The translations under genes and the position numbers were made by a program. A stretch of DNA of 64,000 bases from Ferrovibrio sp. (GTDB lineage: Bacteria > Pseudomonadota > Alphaproteobacteria > Ferrovibrionales > Ferrovibrionaceae): assembly GCF_025869515.1 (NCBI RefSeq), contig NZ_JAOZVR010000010.1:1-64000 (forward strand), written 5' to 3'. Under the pieces are notes generated by a model. The model was not told the DNA's origin. It did no database searches and saw only the letters and a list, made by a program, of their open reading frames with translations. This document shows positions 7,725 through 16,741 of the stretch, piece after piece. Each line of letters opens with the position of its first letter. Position 1 is the first letter of the stretch.

Positions 7725-8654
7725 TTAAAGGCGCCCGTCCGCTTCGGCCCTGCGGAAGGTTTCGGCCAGGAATTCGACGAAGACGCGCACCCGGGCCGAG
7801 AGCTGGCGGTGCGCCGGATAGACGGCGGAAACCGGCATCGGTGCCGGCCGCCAGGGCTGCAGGATTTCGCGCAGGCGACCGCTCTGCAGATGCTCCATGA
7901 CATGGTACCGCGGCAACTGGATGATGCCGAGGCCGGCCAGGCAGGCGGCGGCATAGGCATCGGCGTCGTTCACCGCCACCAGGTTCGGCAGCATAACGAC
8001 GCGGTTCTCGCCATCGATGGTGAAATCCAGCGATTCATGCCGCCCGGTCGCCATCGACATGTAGCTGACCGCCCAGTGGGGAGTCTTGTGGTTGCCGCGA
8101 TGCAGTTCGTCGGGATGTCGGGGTTCGCCATGGCGGGCCAGGTAATCGGCACTGGCCACGGTCACCTGCTGCATCTGAGTGATGCGCCGCGCCACCAGGC
8201 TGGAATCCGGCAATGGCCCGCTGCGGAGCGCGCAGTCGACGCCCTCGCGGATCAGGTCGACCGGCCGGTCGCCGAAACCGAGTTCGAGCCGCAGCTCCGG
8301 ATGGCGGGCGAAAAAATCCGGCAGGGCCGGGATGATGAAGCGGCGCGCCACGGTGCCCTGCAGGGCGACACGCAGGGTGCCGCGCGGGCTGCCGCCGGCC
8401 TGCTGGAACACGGATTCGGTTTCGTCCAGGTCGGCCAGCAGCCTGGTGCAGCGCTGGTAATAGGCCTCGCCGTCCAGCGTGGTGCGCACGCTGCGGGTGG
8501 TGCGCTCCAGCAGCCGGGCCTGCAGCCTGGCCTCCAGCTGCTTGATCGCATGGGTGACGGTGGCGCGCGGCAACTGCAGGTCGTCGGCGGCAGCCGTAAA
8601 GCTGCCCAGCTCGACGATGCGGGTGAACAGCCGCATGGCGTGAAAGCGGTCCAT
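7725..8654 (-). CDS. LysR-family transcriptional regulator
   Basis: A 309-residue LysR protein. The N-terminal winged helix (residues 1-60: FTRIVELGSFTAAADDLQLPRATVTHAIKQLEARL) and the periplasmic-binding-like effector domain (from about residue 90) are both complete. The replacement of the usual QPAVS by PRATVTHAIKQLE places it in the large DsdC/AaeR-like group that often regulates a neighbouring dehydrogenase. It is divergent from an SDR gene across 109 bp of AT-rich DNA, so it most likely controls that gene. Confidence 0.93.
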   Translation of the reverse strand: MDRFHAMRLFTRIVELGSFTAAADDLQLPRATVTHAIKQLEARLQARLLERTTRSVRTTLDGEAYYQRCTRLLADLDETESVFQQAGGSPRGTLRVALQGTVARRFIIPALPDFFARHPELRLELGFGDRPVDLIREGVDCALRSGPLPDSSLVARRITQMQQVTVASADYLARHGEPRHPDELHRGNHKTPHWAVSYMSMATGRHESLDFTIDGENRVVMLPNLVAVNDADAYAAACLAGLGIIQLPRYHVMEHLQSGRLREILQPWRPAPMPVSAVYPAHRQLSARVRVFVEFLAETFRRAEADGRL

Positions 8655-8763
8655 ATCTATTGTTTATAATAATTGAATAATAATGGCAATAATTGGTTAT
8701 TTATTCCATTTACTCTAAGGCGCATATCGAAGGTGTCCGACCCACTGATTCAGGAGCCTTCCC
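8655..8763. promoter_or_regulatory. AT-rich divergent promoter region of the LysR/SDR pair
   Basis: The 109-bp spacer is strikingly AT-rich over 8655-8715 compared with its GC-rich neighbours, with runs such as TTTATAATAATTG and TTATTTATTCC. This suits the bent promoter/operator DNA bound by LysR proteins, but I cannot single out one operator. A Shine-Dalgarno-like AGGAG precedes the SDR start. Confidence 0.45.
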
Positions 8764-9507
8764 ATGACTACGTCTCATCGTGTTGCGATCGTCACCGGCG
8801 GGTCGCGCGGCATTGGCGCTGCGATCTCAGAAAAGCTCGCCGCCAGCGGCCATGCCGTGGTGATCAACTATGCCAGCCGCGCCGACGAAGCCGAGAAGCT
8901 GGCGCTGAAGATTGCCGAAGCCGGCGGCCGCGCCATCGCCGTGAAAGGCGATGTGGCCGATTCCGCCGCTATGACCGCGCTGTTCGATGCCGCCGAGAAA
9001 ACCTTCGGCGCGGTCGATGTGCTGGTCGCCAATGCCGGCGTGCTGGATGCCCGTTTGCCGAAAATCGGTGAGACGGCAGAGGCCGATTTCGACCGAACAT
9101 TTGCCGTCAACGTGAAGGGCGTGTTCAACCTGATGCAGCTGGCTGCGAAACGCCTGCGCGATGGCGGCCGCATCGTCACGCTGTCGTCCAGCGTGCTGGC
9201 GATGAACCTGCCGGGCTACGGCGTTTATGCCGCCAGCAAGGCCGCCGTCGAAACGCTGTCGCGCTTTCTGGCGCATGAACTGCGCGGACGGCAGATCACG
9301 GTGAACACGGTGGCGCCAGGCCCGGTGGCGACCGAGCTGTTCTTCGCCGGCAAGAGCGAGGAGCGCGTCGCGCAGCTGGCGAAAATCCCGCCGCTGGAGC
9401 GGCTCGGCCAGCCGGATGATATCGCCAGTGTGGTCGACTTCCTGGTCAGCCAAGCGGGCGGCTGGATCAACGGCCAGCTGCTGCGTGCCAATGGTGGTGC
9501 GATTTAA
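8764..9507 (+). CDS. SDR-family NAD(P)-dependent oxidoreductase
   Basis: A 247-residue classical short-chain dehydrogenase. It has the cofactor loop TGGSRGIG near residue 12, the NAG motif (VANAGV), the catalytic serine in LSSS, and the YAASK motif carrying the Tyr-Lys pair around residue 160. The C-terminal GGWINGQLLRANGG is typical of FabG-like members. It probably reduces or oxidises a keto/hydroxy compound under control of the divergent LysR protein. The stop overlaps that of the convergent membrane protein gene by a few bases. Confidence 0.93.
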   Translation: MTTSHRVAIVTGGSRGIGAAISEKLAASGHAVVINYASRADEAEKLALKIAEAGGRAIAVKGDVADSAAMTALFDAAEKTFGAVDVLVANAGVLDARLPKIGETAEADFDRTFAVNVKGVFNLMQLAAKRLRDGGRIVTLSSSVLAMNLPGYGVYAASKAAVETLSRFLAHELRGRQITVNTVAPGPVATELFFAGKSEERVAQLAKIPPLERLGQPDDIASVVDFLVSQAGGWINGQLLRANGGAI

Positions 9508-10307
9508 ACTGTCTTTCGCAGGTGGCGCCGGCGCAGCAGCGCCAGCGTCACCGCGATGCCGAGTGATCCCGTGATGCCAAGTGTGAAGGCCAACAGCGCG
9601 CCGATCTCGGTGCCCAGCAGCGCGAGGCTGAGGAAAAACGGCATATGGCTGACTAGGCCGATCTCGGTGGCGCGCAATGCAGCGCGGATGCCGGCGTCTT
9701 CCAGCCGGCGCGGGATAAACCAGCAGACAGTGAGCAGGGCCACCGGGAAGGAGGCGAAGATGCCAGCCACAGTCGGTCCGAGCAGATGCGCCAGCCCGCT
9801 TACCGCCGCCACCAGCAGTCCGGCAGTGGCGCCGCGCAGCACGATCTCACTCCAGGGCGAGCGGCCGCGTGCCGCCGGCGCCGTCATCGGCACGCGGCGC
9901 GCGGCCAGCCAGGCAATAAGGCCGGTCGCGGCCAGGATGCCGAGCGAGATCCACAGCGCCGCGGGGAGGCTGCGGATCAGCAGTCCGGTGGCGAACCAGG
10001 CCGTGAGGCCGCCCAGCAGCGCCAGTGGCATCGGCGCGCGGCCGACCAGGGCGATCACGCAGACGAGAAACAGCAGCACGGCGCCGAGGGTGGCCAGGCT
10101 GCCGAGGGCAGCCTGTGCCACGAAGACGGGCTCGTGATGCAGGATGATAAACAGATAGGCCGGCGCGGTGACGATCGGCAGCGCCAGCACGATGCCACCG
10201 ATGAAGGGCGAGCTGCGCTCCATCAGCGCCACCACACCGCCGACGAAGCCGGCGGTGGCCAGGCCGCGCGCGGCCATGGCAAGAAGGGTGAAATCGATCC
10301 CGGACAT
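9504..10307 (-). CDS. Integral membrane protein of unknown function with two similar halves
   Basis: A 267-residue very hydrophobic protein with about eight membrane segments. I do not recognise the family. Residues about 15-50 (AGFVGGVVALMERSSPFIGGI, then ALPIVTAPAYLF) resemble residues about 158-200 (AGLLVAAVSGLAHLLGPTVAG, then FASFPVALLT), suggesting an internal duplication. It follows the MFS gene after 2 bp on the same strand, so the two are probably co-transcribed, and it may assist export or be an independent small transporter. Confidence 0.7.
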   Translation of the reverse strand: MSGIDFTLLAMAARGLATAGFVGGVVALMERSSPFIGGIVLALPIVTAPAYLFIILHHEPVFVAQAALGSLATLGAVLLFLVCVIALVGRAPMPLALLGGLTAWFATGLLIRSLPAALWISLGILAATGLIAWLAARRVPMTAPAARGRSPWSEIVLRGATAGLLVAAVSGLAHLLGPTVAGIFASFPVALLTVCWFIPRRLEDAGIRAALRATEIGLVSHMPFFLSLALLGTEIGALLAFTLGITGSLGIAVTLALLRRRHLRKTV

Positions 10308-10309
10308 GG

Positions 10310-11761
10310 CTAGCGCCTGGAATCATCCCGCCCAAGATCGTCGGGCTGGGGCGGCGTGCCCTGACTGAGTCGCTGGGTCGGCGCCACCAGATGATGACCG
10401 CTGACCTCGGCGCCGGCATCGGCCGGCAGGCGCCAGAAGATGATGGTCGACAGCATGGCCGTGATGCCGACGGTGAAGAAGGCCGGCATGAAACTGTCGG
10501 CCCTGATCTGCTCGACACCGCCGCTGAAGCTGACCGTGGCATGCAGCACCATGGCGCCAACCGCCACGCCGACTGACAATGACAGCTGCTGCATCATCGA
10601 GGTGAAGCTGGTAGCGCGGCTCATGCGCTCGTTAGGGATATCGGCGATCGTCAGCGTGTTGGTGCTGGTGAATTGCAGCGAACGGAAAAAACCGCCGAAC
10701 AGCAGCAGGCCAAGCATCACGGCATGCGGTGTGTCAGGGCGGAACAGGCCGCAGACGGCGATGAAAAGCCCACACAGAACTGCATTGCCGATCAGCACGC
10801 GGCGAAAGCCGAAGCGGCGCAGGATCGGCCCCGCCGCCATCTTCATGGTCAGCGCACCGGCCGCCGAAACGAAGGTGATCATGCCGGATTCGAAAGCCGA
10901 CAGGCCGAAGCCGAGCTGCAGCATCAGTGGCAGCAGGAAAGGCAGGGCGCCAACGCCGATACGGAACAGGAAGGCACCGCTCATGCCGGCACGGAAAGTC
11001 GGCACCTTCAGCAGCGACAGATCGATCAGCGGATGTGGATGCCGCCGGGCATGGCGCAGGTAAAGTCCGATGCCAATAGCGCCGATAATGAGCAGGCCGG
11101 CCACGGCGGCATCAGGCAGCAGGCCGCGGCCGATGGTCTCGAAGCCGAAGACCAGGCCGCACAGGCCGAAGGCCGACATCAGGAAACCGCGCCAGTCGAG
11201 CGGCGGCACCTGCTGCTCGCGGATATTGGGGATGTAAAGCGTCACCAGGATGACACCGAGCACGCCGATCGGCAGGTTGATCCAGAAGATCCAGCGCCAG
11301 GACAGATAGGTGGTGAGGAAACCGCCCACCGGCGGCCCGATCACCGGACCGATCAGTGCCGGCACGGTGAGCCAGGCCATCGCGCGCACCAGATCCGATT
11401 TCGCGGTCGAGCGCAGAATCACCATGCGGCCGACCGGCACCATCATGGCGCCGCCCAGACCCTGCAGCACGCGGGCGCCGACCAGGGTCCAGAAGGAATC
11501 GGCCAGGCCGCAGAGCAGGGAACCAATGGTGAAGACGATGATGGCGGCGCGGAAGACAGTGCGGGCGCCGAAGCGGTCGGCCACCCAGCCGCTGACCGGG
11601 ATGAACACCGCAAGGCTGAACAGATAAGAGGTGATCGCCAGGTTGAGCTTGAGCGGGCTTTCGCCCAGCGAGGCGGCAATGCTGGGCAGGGCCGTGGCCA
11701 GCACACTGGAATCGAGGTTCTCCATGAACAGCGCGCAGGCAACAATCAGGGGAATCAGCAT
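10310..11761 (-). CDS. MFS transporter, DHA2 (EmrB/QacA) drug:H+ antiporter type
   Basis: A 483-residue transporter with some 13-14 membrane segments. It has the DHA2 marker in the first helix (MENLDSSVLATALPSIA), motif A (GWVADRFGARTVFRAA), and motif C in helix 5 (VIGPPVGG). Substrates are usually lipophilic drugs or dyes; no partner membrane-fusion protein is nearby. I chose the ATG at 11761, where the first helix begins. The frame stays open for another 203 codons upstream, but that extension is low-complexity and runs antisense into cydA. Confidence 0.9.
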   Translation of the reverse strand: MLIPLIVACALFMENLDSSVLATALPSIAASLGESPLKLNLAITSYLFSLAVFIPVSGWVADRFGARTVFRAAIIVFTIGSLLCGLADSFWTLVGARVLQGLGGAMMVPVGRMVILRSTAKSDLVRAMAWLTVPALIGPVIGPPVGGFLTTYLSWRWIFWINLPIGVLGVILVTLYIPNIREQQVPPLDWRGFLMSAFGLCGLVFGFETIGRGLLPDAAVAGLLIIGAIGIGLYLRHARRHPHPLIDLSLLKVPTFRAGMSGAFLFRIGVGALPFLLPLMLQLGFGLSAFESGMITFVSAAGALTMKMAAGPILRRFGFRRVLIGNAVLCGLFIAVCGLFRPDTPHAVMLGLLLFGGFFRSLQFTSTNTLTIADIPNERMSRATSFTSMMQQLSLSVGVAVGAMVLHATVSFSGGVEQIRADSFMPAFFTVGITAMLSTIIFWRLPADAGAEVSGHHLVAPTQRLSQGTPPQPDDLGRDDSRR

Positions 11762-11983
11762 GACAACCGGCTGGCGCGAAGCGGAGAACGAGAGACGGGA
11801 GCGAAAGTTATAGCAGACTGCCAGTATCGCCAGTCCTGCGAAGCCTGCAAGGCTCGCATGATTGGAGGGCAGAGCGGCTGCGGCAATTCGCGCCTGCAGC
11901 ATCGCATTGACCGCAGCAAGGCTGCACGGTTTTCTTTGGTAGCCGTCCGAAACGGCCTTAGCATGTCCGCGGAGGATCTGCCG

Positions 11984-13390
11984 ATGCAAGCCCTGCTCGA
12001 TCCCGTCTTTCTGGCCCGGTTGCAGTTCGCCTTCACAGTCTCGTTCCATATTATCTTTCCGGCCTTCACCATCGGACTGGCCAGCTATCTGGCCGTGCTC
12101 GAGGTGCTGTGGCTCGCCACTGGCCGCGATGTCTACATGCAGGTCTTCAAATTCTGGGTGAAGATTTTCGCCGTCACCTTCGGTATGGGCGTCGTGTCGG
12201 GCATCGTGATGAGCTACCAGTTCGGCACCAACTGGGCGGTGTTTTCCGACAAGGCCGGACCGGTGATCGGCCCGCTGATGGGTTACGAGGTGATGTCGGC
12301 CTTTTTCCTTGAGGCCGGCTTCCTCGGCGTGATGCTGTTCGGCATGAAGCGCGTCGGCAGGGGGCTGCATTTCTTCGCCACCGCCATGGTCGCCTTCGGC
12401 ACCTTCATCTCAGCCTTCTGGATTCTTGCCGTGAACAGCTGGATGCAGACGCCGGCCGGCTATGCGATCGCGCCGAATGGCCAGTTCGTGCCGGAAGACT
12501 GGTGGACGGTGATCTTCAATCCGTCCTTCCCCTACCGGCTGGTGCATATGGTACTGGCAGCCTATCTCACCACCGCCTTCGTGGTCGGCGCCGTCGGTGC
12601 CTGGCACCTGTTGAAAGACAAAACCAACACACCGGCCCGGGTGATGTTCTCGATGGCGATGTGGATGGCCGCCATCGTGGCGCCGATCCAGATCGTCGCC
12701 GGTGACTTCCACGGGCTGAACACGCTGCAGCATCAGCCGGCCAAGATCGCCGCGATGGAAGGCCATTACGAAGAAAGTATCCGCGGCGCACCGCTCTATC
12801 TGTTCGGCCTGCCCGACAACGAGGCGGGCGAAACCAAATACGCCATCGGCATCCCGAAACTCGGTAGCCTGATCCTGACTCATGACTGGGAGGGCGAACT
12901 GAAGGGCCTGAAGGCCTTTCCGCGCGAGGACTGGCCACCCACGCCGGTGGTGTTCTGGAGCTTTCGCATCATGGTCGGCCTGGGCGTGCTGATGGCGGCG
13001 CTGGGCCTGATCAGCCTGGTGATGCGCTTCGGCGGACATATTTACAGAAACGCCTGGCTGCATCGCGCGGCATTGCTGATGGGGCCGAGCGGCTTCGTTG
13101 CCGTGCTGGCCGGCTGGGTCACCACCGAGGTCGGTCGTCAGCCCTATACGATCTATGGCCTGCTGCGTACGGTCGATTCCGTGTCCCCGATCGGTCTGCC
13201 CGGGGTCTCGGCGTCGCTGATCGCCTTCATCATCGTCTATTTCATCGTCTTCGGCGCCGGGGTGTTCTACCTGCTGCGCCTGATGGGCAAGGTGCCGGGT
13301 GCGGCACCGGATGAACCCATCGCCAATGCCCCCCTGCGCAGTGCCGGCATCGTGCCAGGACCCGCCATGCAGCACGGAGACAGGCCATGA
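11984..13390 (+). CDS. cydA: Cytochrome bd-type (CIO) quinol oxidase subunit I
   Basis: A 468-residue subunit I that oxidises quinol and holds the haems. H22 in SFHIIFP is the haem b595 ligand, and GWVTTEVGRQPY is the conserved quinol-oxidase signature. The short Q-loop is that of the cyanide-insensitive oxidase (CIO/AppC-like) group rather than the long-loop E. coli CydA. The ATG at 11984 is chosen because GGAGG lies 8 bases before it; an ATG at 11963 is in frame but less well placed. It overlaps cydB by 4 bases. The upstream 220 bp is shared with the divergent MFS gene; I see no clear FNR box. Confidence 0.96.
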   Translation: MQALLDPVFLARLQFAFTVSFHIIFPAFTIGLASYLAVLEVLWLATGRDVYMQVFKFWVKIFAVTFGMGVVSGIVMSYQFGTNWAVFSDKAGPVIGPLMGYEVMSAFFLEAGFLGVMLFGMKRVGRGLHFFATAMVAFGTFISAFWILAVNSWMQTPAGYAIAPNGQFVPEDWWTVIFNPSFPYRLVHMVLAAYLTTAFVVGAVGAWHLLKDKTNTPARVMFSMAMWMAAIVAPIQIVAGDFHGLNTLQHQPAKIAAMEGHYEESIRGAPLYLFGLPDNEAGETKYAIGIPKLGSLILTHDWEGELKGLKAFPREDWPPTPVVFWSFRIMVGLGVLMAALGLISLVMRFGGHIYRNAWLHRAALLMGPSGFVAVLAGWVTTEVGRQPYTIYGLLRTVDSVSPIGLPGVSASLIAFIIVYFIVFGAGVFYLLRLMGKVPGAAPDEPIANAPLRSAGIVPGPAMQHGDRP

Positions 13391-14394
13391 CACTCGATCT
13401 TCCGCTGATCTGGGCCGGGCTGATTGCGTTTGCCGTACTCGCCTATGTGGTATTGGATGGTTTCGATCTCGGCATCGGCATGCTGTTCCCGCTGTTTAAA
13501 AAAGAACGCGAGCGCGACGTGCTGATGAATTCGGTGGCGCCCGTGTGGGACGGCAACGAAACCTGGCTGGTGCTCGGCGGCGGCGGCCTGCTGGCGGCAT
13601 TTCCGCTGGCCTACGCCATCATCCTGCCCGCGCTCTACATGCCGATCACGATCATGCTGCTCGGTCTGATCTTCCGTGGCGTCGCCTTCGAATTCCGCTG
13701 GCGCACGGTGCGCTGGAAGCCGGTCTGGGACTGGAGCTTCACACTCGGCTCGCTGGCGGCCAGCTTCATGCAGGGCATTGCGCTCGGCGGCCTGATCCAG
13801 GGCATCAGGGTGGCCGATCGCGCCTATGCCGGCGGCTGGTGGGACTGGCTCACGCCCTTCAGTATCCTCACCGGCATTGCCGTGGTGGTCGGCTACTGCC
13901 TGCTTGGCGCCTGCTGGCTGGTGATCAAGACCGAGGGGGACATCCAGAACCGCTGCTACGATCTCGGGCGCAAGCTCAGCATCGCGCTGGTGGTGCTGAT
14001 CGGCCTGGTCAGCCTGTGGACGCCATTCCTCGGCGAGCAGTTCCTCAGCAGGTGGTTCACCTGGCCGAATATCGCGCTCACTGCACCGATGCCGATCCTG
14101 GTGCTGGTCGCGGCCGGCGCGCTGTGGCGTGGCCTGCATGATTACAGCCGGCCGATGCAGCCGTTTCTTTCGGCACTGGCGCTGTTCGTGCTGTCTTACA
14201 TCGGGCTCGGCATCAGTTTCTGGCCACTGATGGTGCCGCCCTCGATCACCTTCTACGACGCGGCGGCACCCGATGTTTCGCTCGGCTTCTTGCTGGTCGG
14301 CGCAGTGATCCTGCTGCCGATTATCCTGGCCTATACCGCCTATGCCTATTACGTGTTCCGCGGCAAGGTCGATCCCCATGCCCACTACCACTGA
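13387..14394 (+). CDS. cydB: Cytochrome bd-type quinol oxidase subunit II
   Basis: A 335-residue membrane subunit partner of CydA, with eight to nine helices. Its N-terminus has the family pattern YVVLDGFDLGIGMLFP, followed by NSVAPVWDGNETWLVLGGGG, which is the most conserved stretch of CydB. It does not bind haem but stabilises the oxidase. ATGA overlap with cydA indicates translational coupling, and the 3' end overlaps the next small gene by 17 bases. Confidence 0.96.
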   Translation: MTLDLPLIWAGLIAFAVLAYVVLDGFDLGIGMLFPLFKKERERDVLMNSVAPVWDGNETWLVLGGGGLLAAFPLAYAIILPALYMPITIMLLGLIFRGVAFEFRWRTVRWKPVWDWSFTLGSLAASFMQGIALGGLIQGIRVADRAYAGGWWDWLTPFSILTGIAVVVGYCLLGACWLVIKTEGDIQNRCYDLGRKLSIALVVLIGLVSLWTPFLGEQFLSRWFTWPNIALTAPMPILVLVAAGALWRGLHDYSRPMQPFLSALALFVLSYIGLGISFWPLMVPPSITFYDAAAPDVSLGFLLVGAVILLPIILAYTAYAYYVFRGKVDPHAHYH

Positions 14395-14503
14395 ACACAA
14401 GCCCGTCTGGCAGAGAGTGCTGTGGTTCGTCGCCCTATGGGCGGGCGGCGTGCTGACCGTTGCCGCCATCGGCTACGGCATCAAGCTGGCGCTCAGGGTT
14501 TGA
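14378..14503 (+). CDS. 41-residue DUF2474-type membrane peptide of the bd oxidase
   Basis: An ORF of 41 codons beginning MPTTTEHKPVWQRVLWFVAL, with one membrane segment (about residues 16-38). A tryptophan-rich start, one helix and a position just after cydB are the hallmarks of DUF2474 proteins, which accompany CIO-type bd oxidases and are thought to play the small-subunit role of CydX/CydS. The start lies inside the end of cydB in another frame, so it is translationally coupled. Its last 69 bases overlap the 3' end of the convergent pseudouridine synthase gene. Confidence 0.8.
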   Translation: MPTTTEHKPVWQRVLWFVALWAGGVLTVAAIGYGIKLALRV

Positions 14504-15190
14504 CGCCGGCACCCAGCCGCAGGCCTGCAGGACCGCCTGCATATGTGCCGGCGGTTCGGCCGTCACGCTGACGGCGGCGCGCGACGGATACAGCGGCAGC
14601 ACAATCGCACGGCTGTGCAGATGCAGGGTCAGCGGCTTTTCCAGCGCCGCATCGCCATATTGCGCATCACCCAGCAGAGGCGCGCCGAGCGAGGCGAGGT
14701 GCACGCGGATCTGGTGCGTGCGGCCGGTGCGCGGATGGCATTCGATCCAGCAGCTGCCGTCAGCCGCCTTGCCCAGCACGCGATAATCGGTCACGGCATG
14801 CTGGCCGTCTTCGGCAATCGCCATATGCCAGCCGCCGGTTTTGGTGCTGAGCTTCTTCAGGGGCGCGTCGACGCGGCCCTCGCTCTGTGCCGGCGCATGG
14901 CGTGTCACCGCCCAGTAGGTCTTGTCCACCTTGCCGTCCTGGAACAGCTTGCCCAGCTTGCGCAACGCCTTCGGGTGCCGGCCGAGTACCAGGCAGCCCG
15001 AGGTGTCGCGGTCGAGCCGGTGCGCCAGCGACGGCGCCTTGGGCAGGCCGAAGCGCAGCCAGTTCAGATGCCGTTCCAGGTTGTCGCCGCCGCCGGGCCC
15101 GGCATGCACCGGCAACCCGGCCGGTTTGTCGATCACCAGCATCAGGCCGTCGCGATAGAGCAGGCGCTTTTCCAGTTCGGCGGCGTTCAT
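14435..15190 (-). CDS. RluA-family pseudouridine synthase
   Basis: A 251-residue pseudouridine synthase. The catalytic aspartate is in SLAHRLDRDTSGCLVLG near residue 60; IECHPRTGRTHQIRVHLASLG and PLLGDAQYG complete the family motifs. It has no N-terminal S4 domain, which resembles the RluA/TruC/RsuA-like short proteins modifying tRNA or rRNA uridines. The target base cannot be named. I chose the ATG at 15190. The gene ends inside the convergent DUF2474 gene, so the last 23 codons share DNA with it. Confidence 0.92.
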   Translation of the reverse strand: MNAAELEKRLLYRDGLMLVIDKPAGLPVHAGPGGGDNLERHLNWLRFGLPKAPSLAHRLDRDTSGCLVLGRHPKALRKLGKLFQDGKVDKTYWAVTRHAPAQSEGRVDAPLKKLSTKTGGWHMAIAEDGQHAVTDYRVLGKAADGSCWIECHPRTGRTHQIRVHLASLGAPLLGDAQYGDAALEKPLTLHLHSRAIVLPLYPSRAAVSVTAEPPAHMQAVLQACGWVPASNPERQLDAVADGGNGQHAARP

Positions 15191-15242
15191 GCCGCAGGGG
15201 TGCCGCAGATGTGCCGGGAGGTCAAGGGGATATGGGCATTCC

Positions 15243-16010
15243 TTATGGAATAGCGATGGTCTTCTCGGCGCAGCCGCGATAAAGACGGTCCTGCAACCGC
15301 ACTTCCGCAGTATAGGGATAATTCCGGCTCGCCATGGTGTCGCCGCAGTCCTGCGTGCTGATCGTGACGTCCAGCTGGCCGTTTTCGCCATCCAGCACCC
15401 AGGTTTGACGGTTGCTTGCGATGCTCGGCTGCTGCAGGCGATAGCTCTGCGGCAGCTCGCCGAGCCGATCGAAGATCACATTGTCGCCGCTGATGCGCAG
15501 GCTCCAGAACGGCTCGTTGCCGAAGGCTCGCCAGCCGGTCTCCGCCGCCGCATTCGGCGGCGGGCAGTCTGGCGTGAAATAGGTCAGCCAGCCGAGCAGT
15601 CGGCCGGTGCCGCTCAGTACCGGCTGCGGCGTGCCGCACCGCATGTAGGGTTCGGGCATGCTGGCCGGCGTGAAAGCCGGGCCGCGCACGCGCTGTGGCG
15701 TGGCCGCCGTCAGTGTCGGCGCCGGATGGCCGGTCGTGCCGGTGCTGCATTCATACAGGCTGTGATCGGCGCCGCGCAGCCGCACCAGAATCATGCCGTG
15801 ATTCTGCGGTACCGCATCGGTGGCATAGGCCGGCTGCACCGGATGGGCCGCCAGGCAGGCGGTGAGGCCGCTGTATATATCGGGCAGGAAGCGGCCCCAA
15901 TCCTGCGATTCCCGGCTCTGTCGGGTCAGCACGATGCGGTCGGGCGTGTTTTGCCCGGCACAGCCGGCAAGCAGTGCGAGGGCGGTAAAGGCGAGGATTG
16001 CACGTTTCAT
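15243..16010 (-). CDS. Lipoprotein of the COG3650 type (GNEPFW domain)
   Basis: A 255-residue protein. A lipoprotein signal peptide is evident (MKRAILAFTALALLAGC, cleavage before C17). The C-terminal third has WRAFGNEPFWSLRI, the hallmark of COG3650 proteins, which bind an unknown ligand in the cell envelope. The middle region is poorly conserved. I start at 16010 because the lipobox sits there; a longer frame reaches 16142 but would bury the signal. It is divergent from the GNAT gene. Confidence 0.8.
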   Translation of the reverse strand: MKRAILAFTALALLAGCAGQNTPDRIVLTRQSRESQDWGRFLPDIYSGLTACLAAHPVQPAYATDAVPQNHGMILVRLRGADHSLYECSTGTTGHPAPTLTAATPQRVRGPAFTPASMPEPYMRCGTPQPVLSGTGRLLGWLTYFTPDCPPPNAAAETGWRAFGNEPFWSLRISGDNVIFDRLGELPQSYRLQQPSIASNRQTWVLDGENGQLDVTISTQDCGDTMASRNYPYTAEVRLQDRLYRGCAEKTIAIP

Positions 16011-16110
16011 ACAGGCATCCAGACAAACCATTGCGGCGCCAATGCGGCGCGCCGGCAATGGTTGCCTGTGAAAACGCGGCTTTCTAGGCTCTGGTTCCGG
16101 AGGGTGTTTC

Positions 16111-16611
16111 ATGTCCTTGCCTGCTTCCGTCACATTGCACACCTATAGCCCCGATACCCTGGCGGCGGTGCGGGCGCTGCATGCGCTGGCTTTCCGACAG
16201 TTGGCCGCCGGCCATCACGATGAAAGCCAGATCGCCGCCCATGAAGCCCTGATCGCGGCACCGGATTACGCCGCCGATCTCGCCCGCTCCCACCTGATCC
16301 TGGCCCGCCATGGCGAGGACGGCCTGATCGCCACCGCCGGCTGGCTGGCCCTGGAGGATCGTCCGCACACGGCCCGCATCCGCAAGGTGTTCGTGCATCC
16401 CGGCTGGGCCCGGCGCGGCCTCGCCACCGCCCTGGTGCGCGCGGCCGAGCAGGCCGCTGCGACTGCCGGTTATCCGAATCTGTATGTGCGTGCCAATATC
16501 AACGCCGTGCCGCTGTATGCCGCGCTGGGCTACCGCGCCGAGGCACAGGGCCTGATGCCGGCCGGCAAGGCCGAACTGCCGGTGGTCTATATGTCCAGGC
16601 CAGCCGGCTGA
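16111..16611 (+). CDS. GNAT-family N-acetyltransferase
   Basis: A 166-residue acetyltransferase with acetyl-CoA motif A visible as KVFVHPGWARRGLATALVRAAE around residues 92-113, and the C-terminal beta-alpha unit NAVPLYAALGYRAEAQG. A good ribosome site (GGAGGG) precedes the ATG. The substrate is unknown; family members act on amino groups of small molecules or proteins. It stands between a divergent lipoprotein gene and a GntR gene on the same strand with no evident link. Confidence 0.88.
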   Translation: MSLPASVTLHTYSPDTLAAVRALHALAFRQLAAGHHDESQIAAHEALIAAPDYAADLARSHLILARHGEDGLIATAGWLALEDRPHTARIRKVFVHPGWARRGLATALVRAAEQAAATAGYPNLYVRANINAVPLYAALGYRAEAQGLMPAGKAELPVVYMSRPAG

Positions 16612-16741
16612 GGCAGCAGCAATATTACGCAGATTTTGCGCCCCGCCGCGGCGGGCTTCCGCTATCCTGCCCGCAATGCGGCGACCGCACGGATAAGGGC
16701 GGCGGCGCAGATCGGGGGAAACAGTCACGGATTGCAGGGTC

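Noticed and set aside
10673-11983. Long in-frame extension upstream of cydA
   Set aside because: It is low-complexity, antisense to the MFS gene, and no bd oxidase has such a leader. A strong ribosome site marks the real start at 11984.
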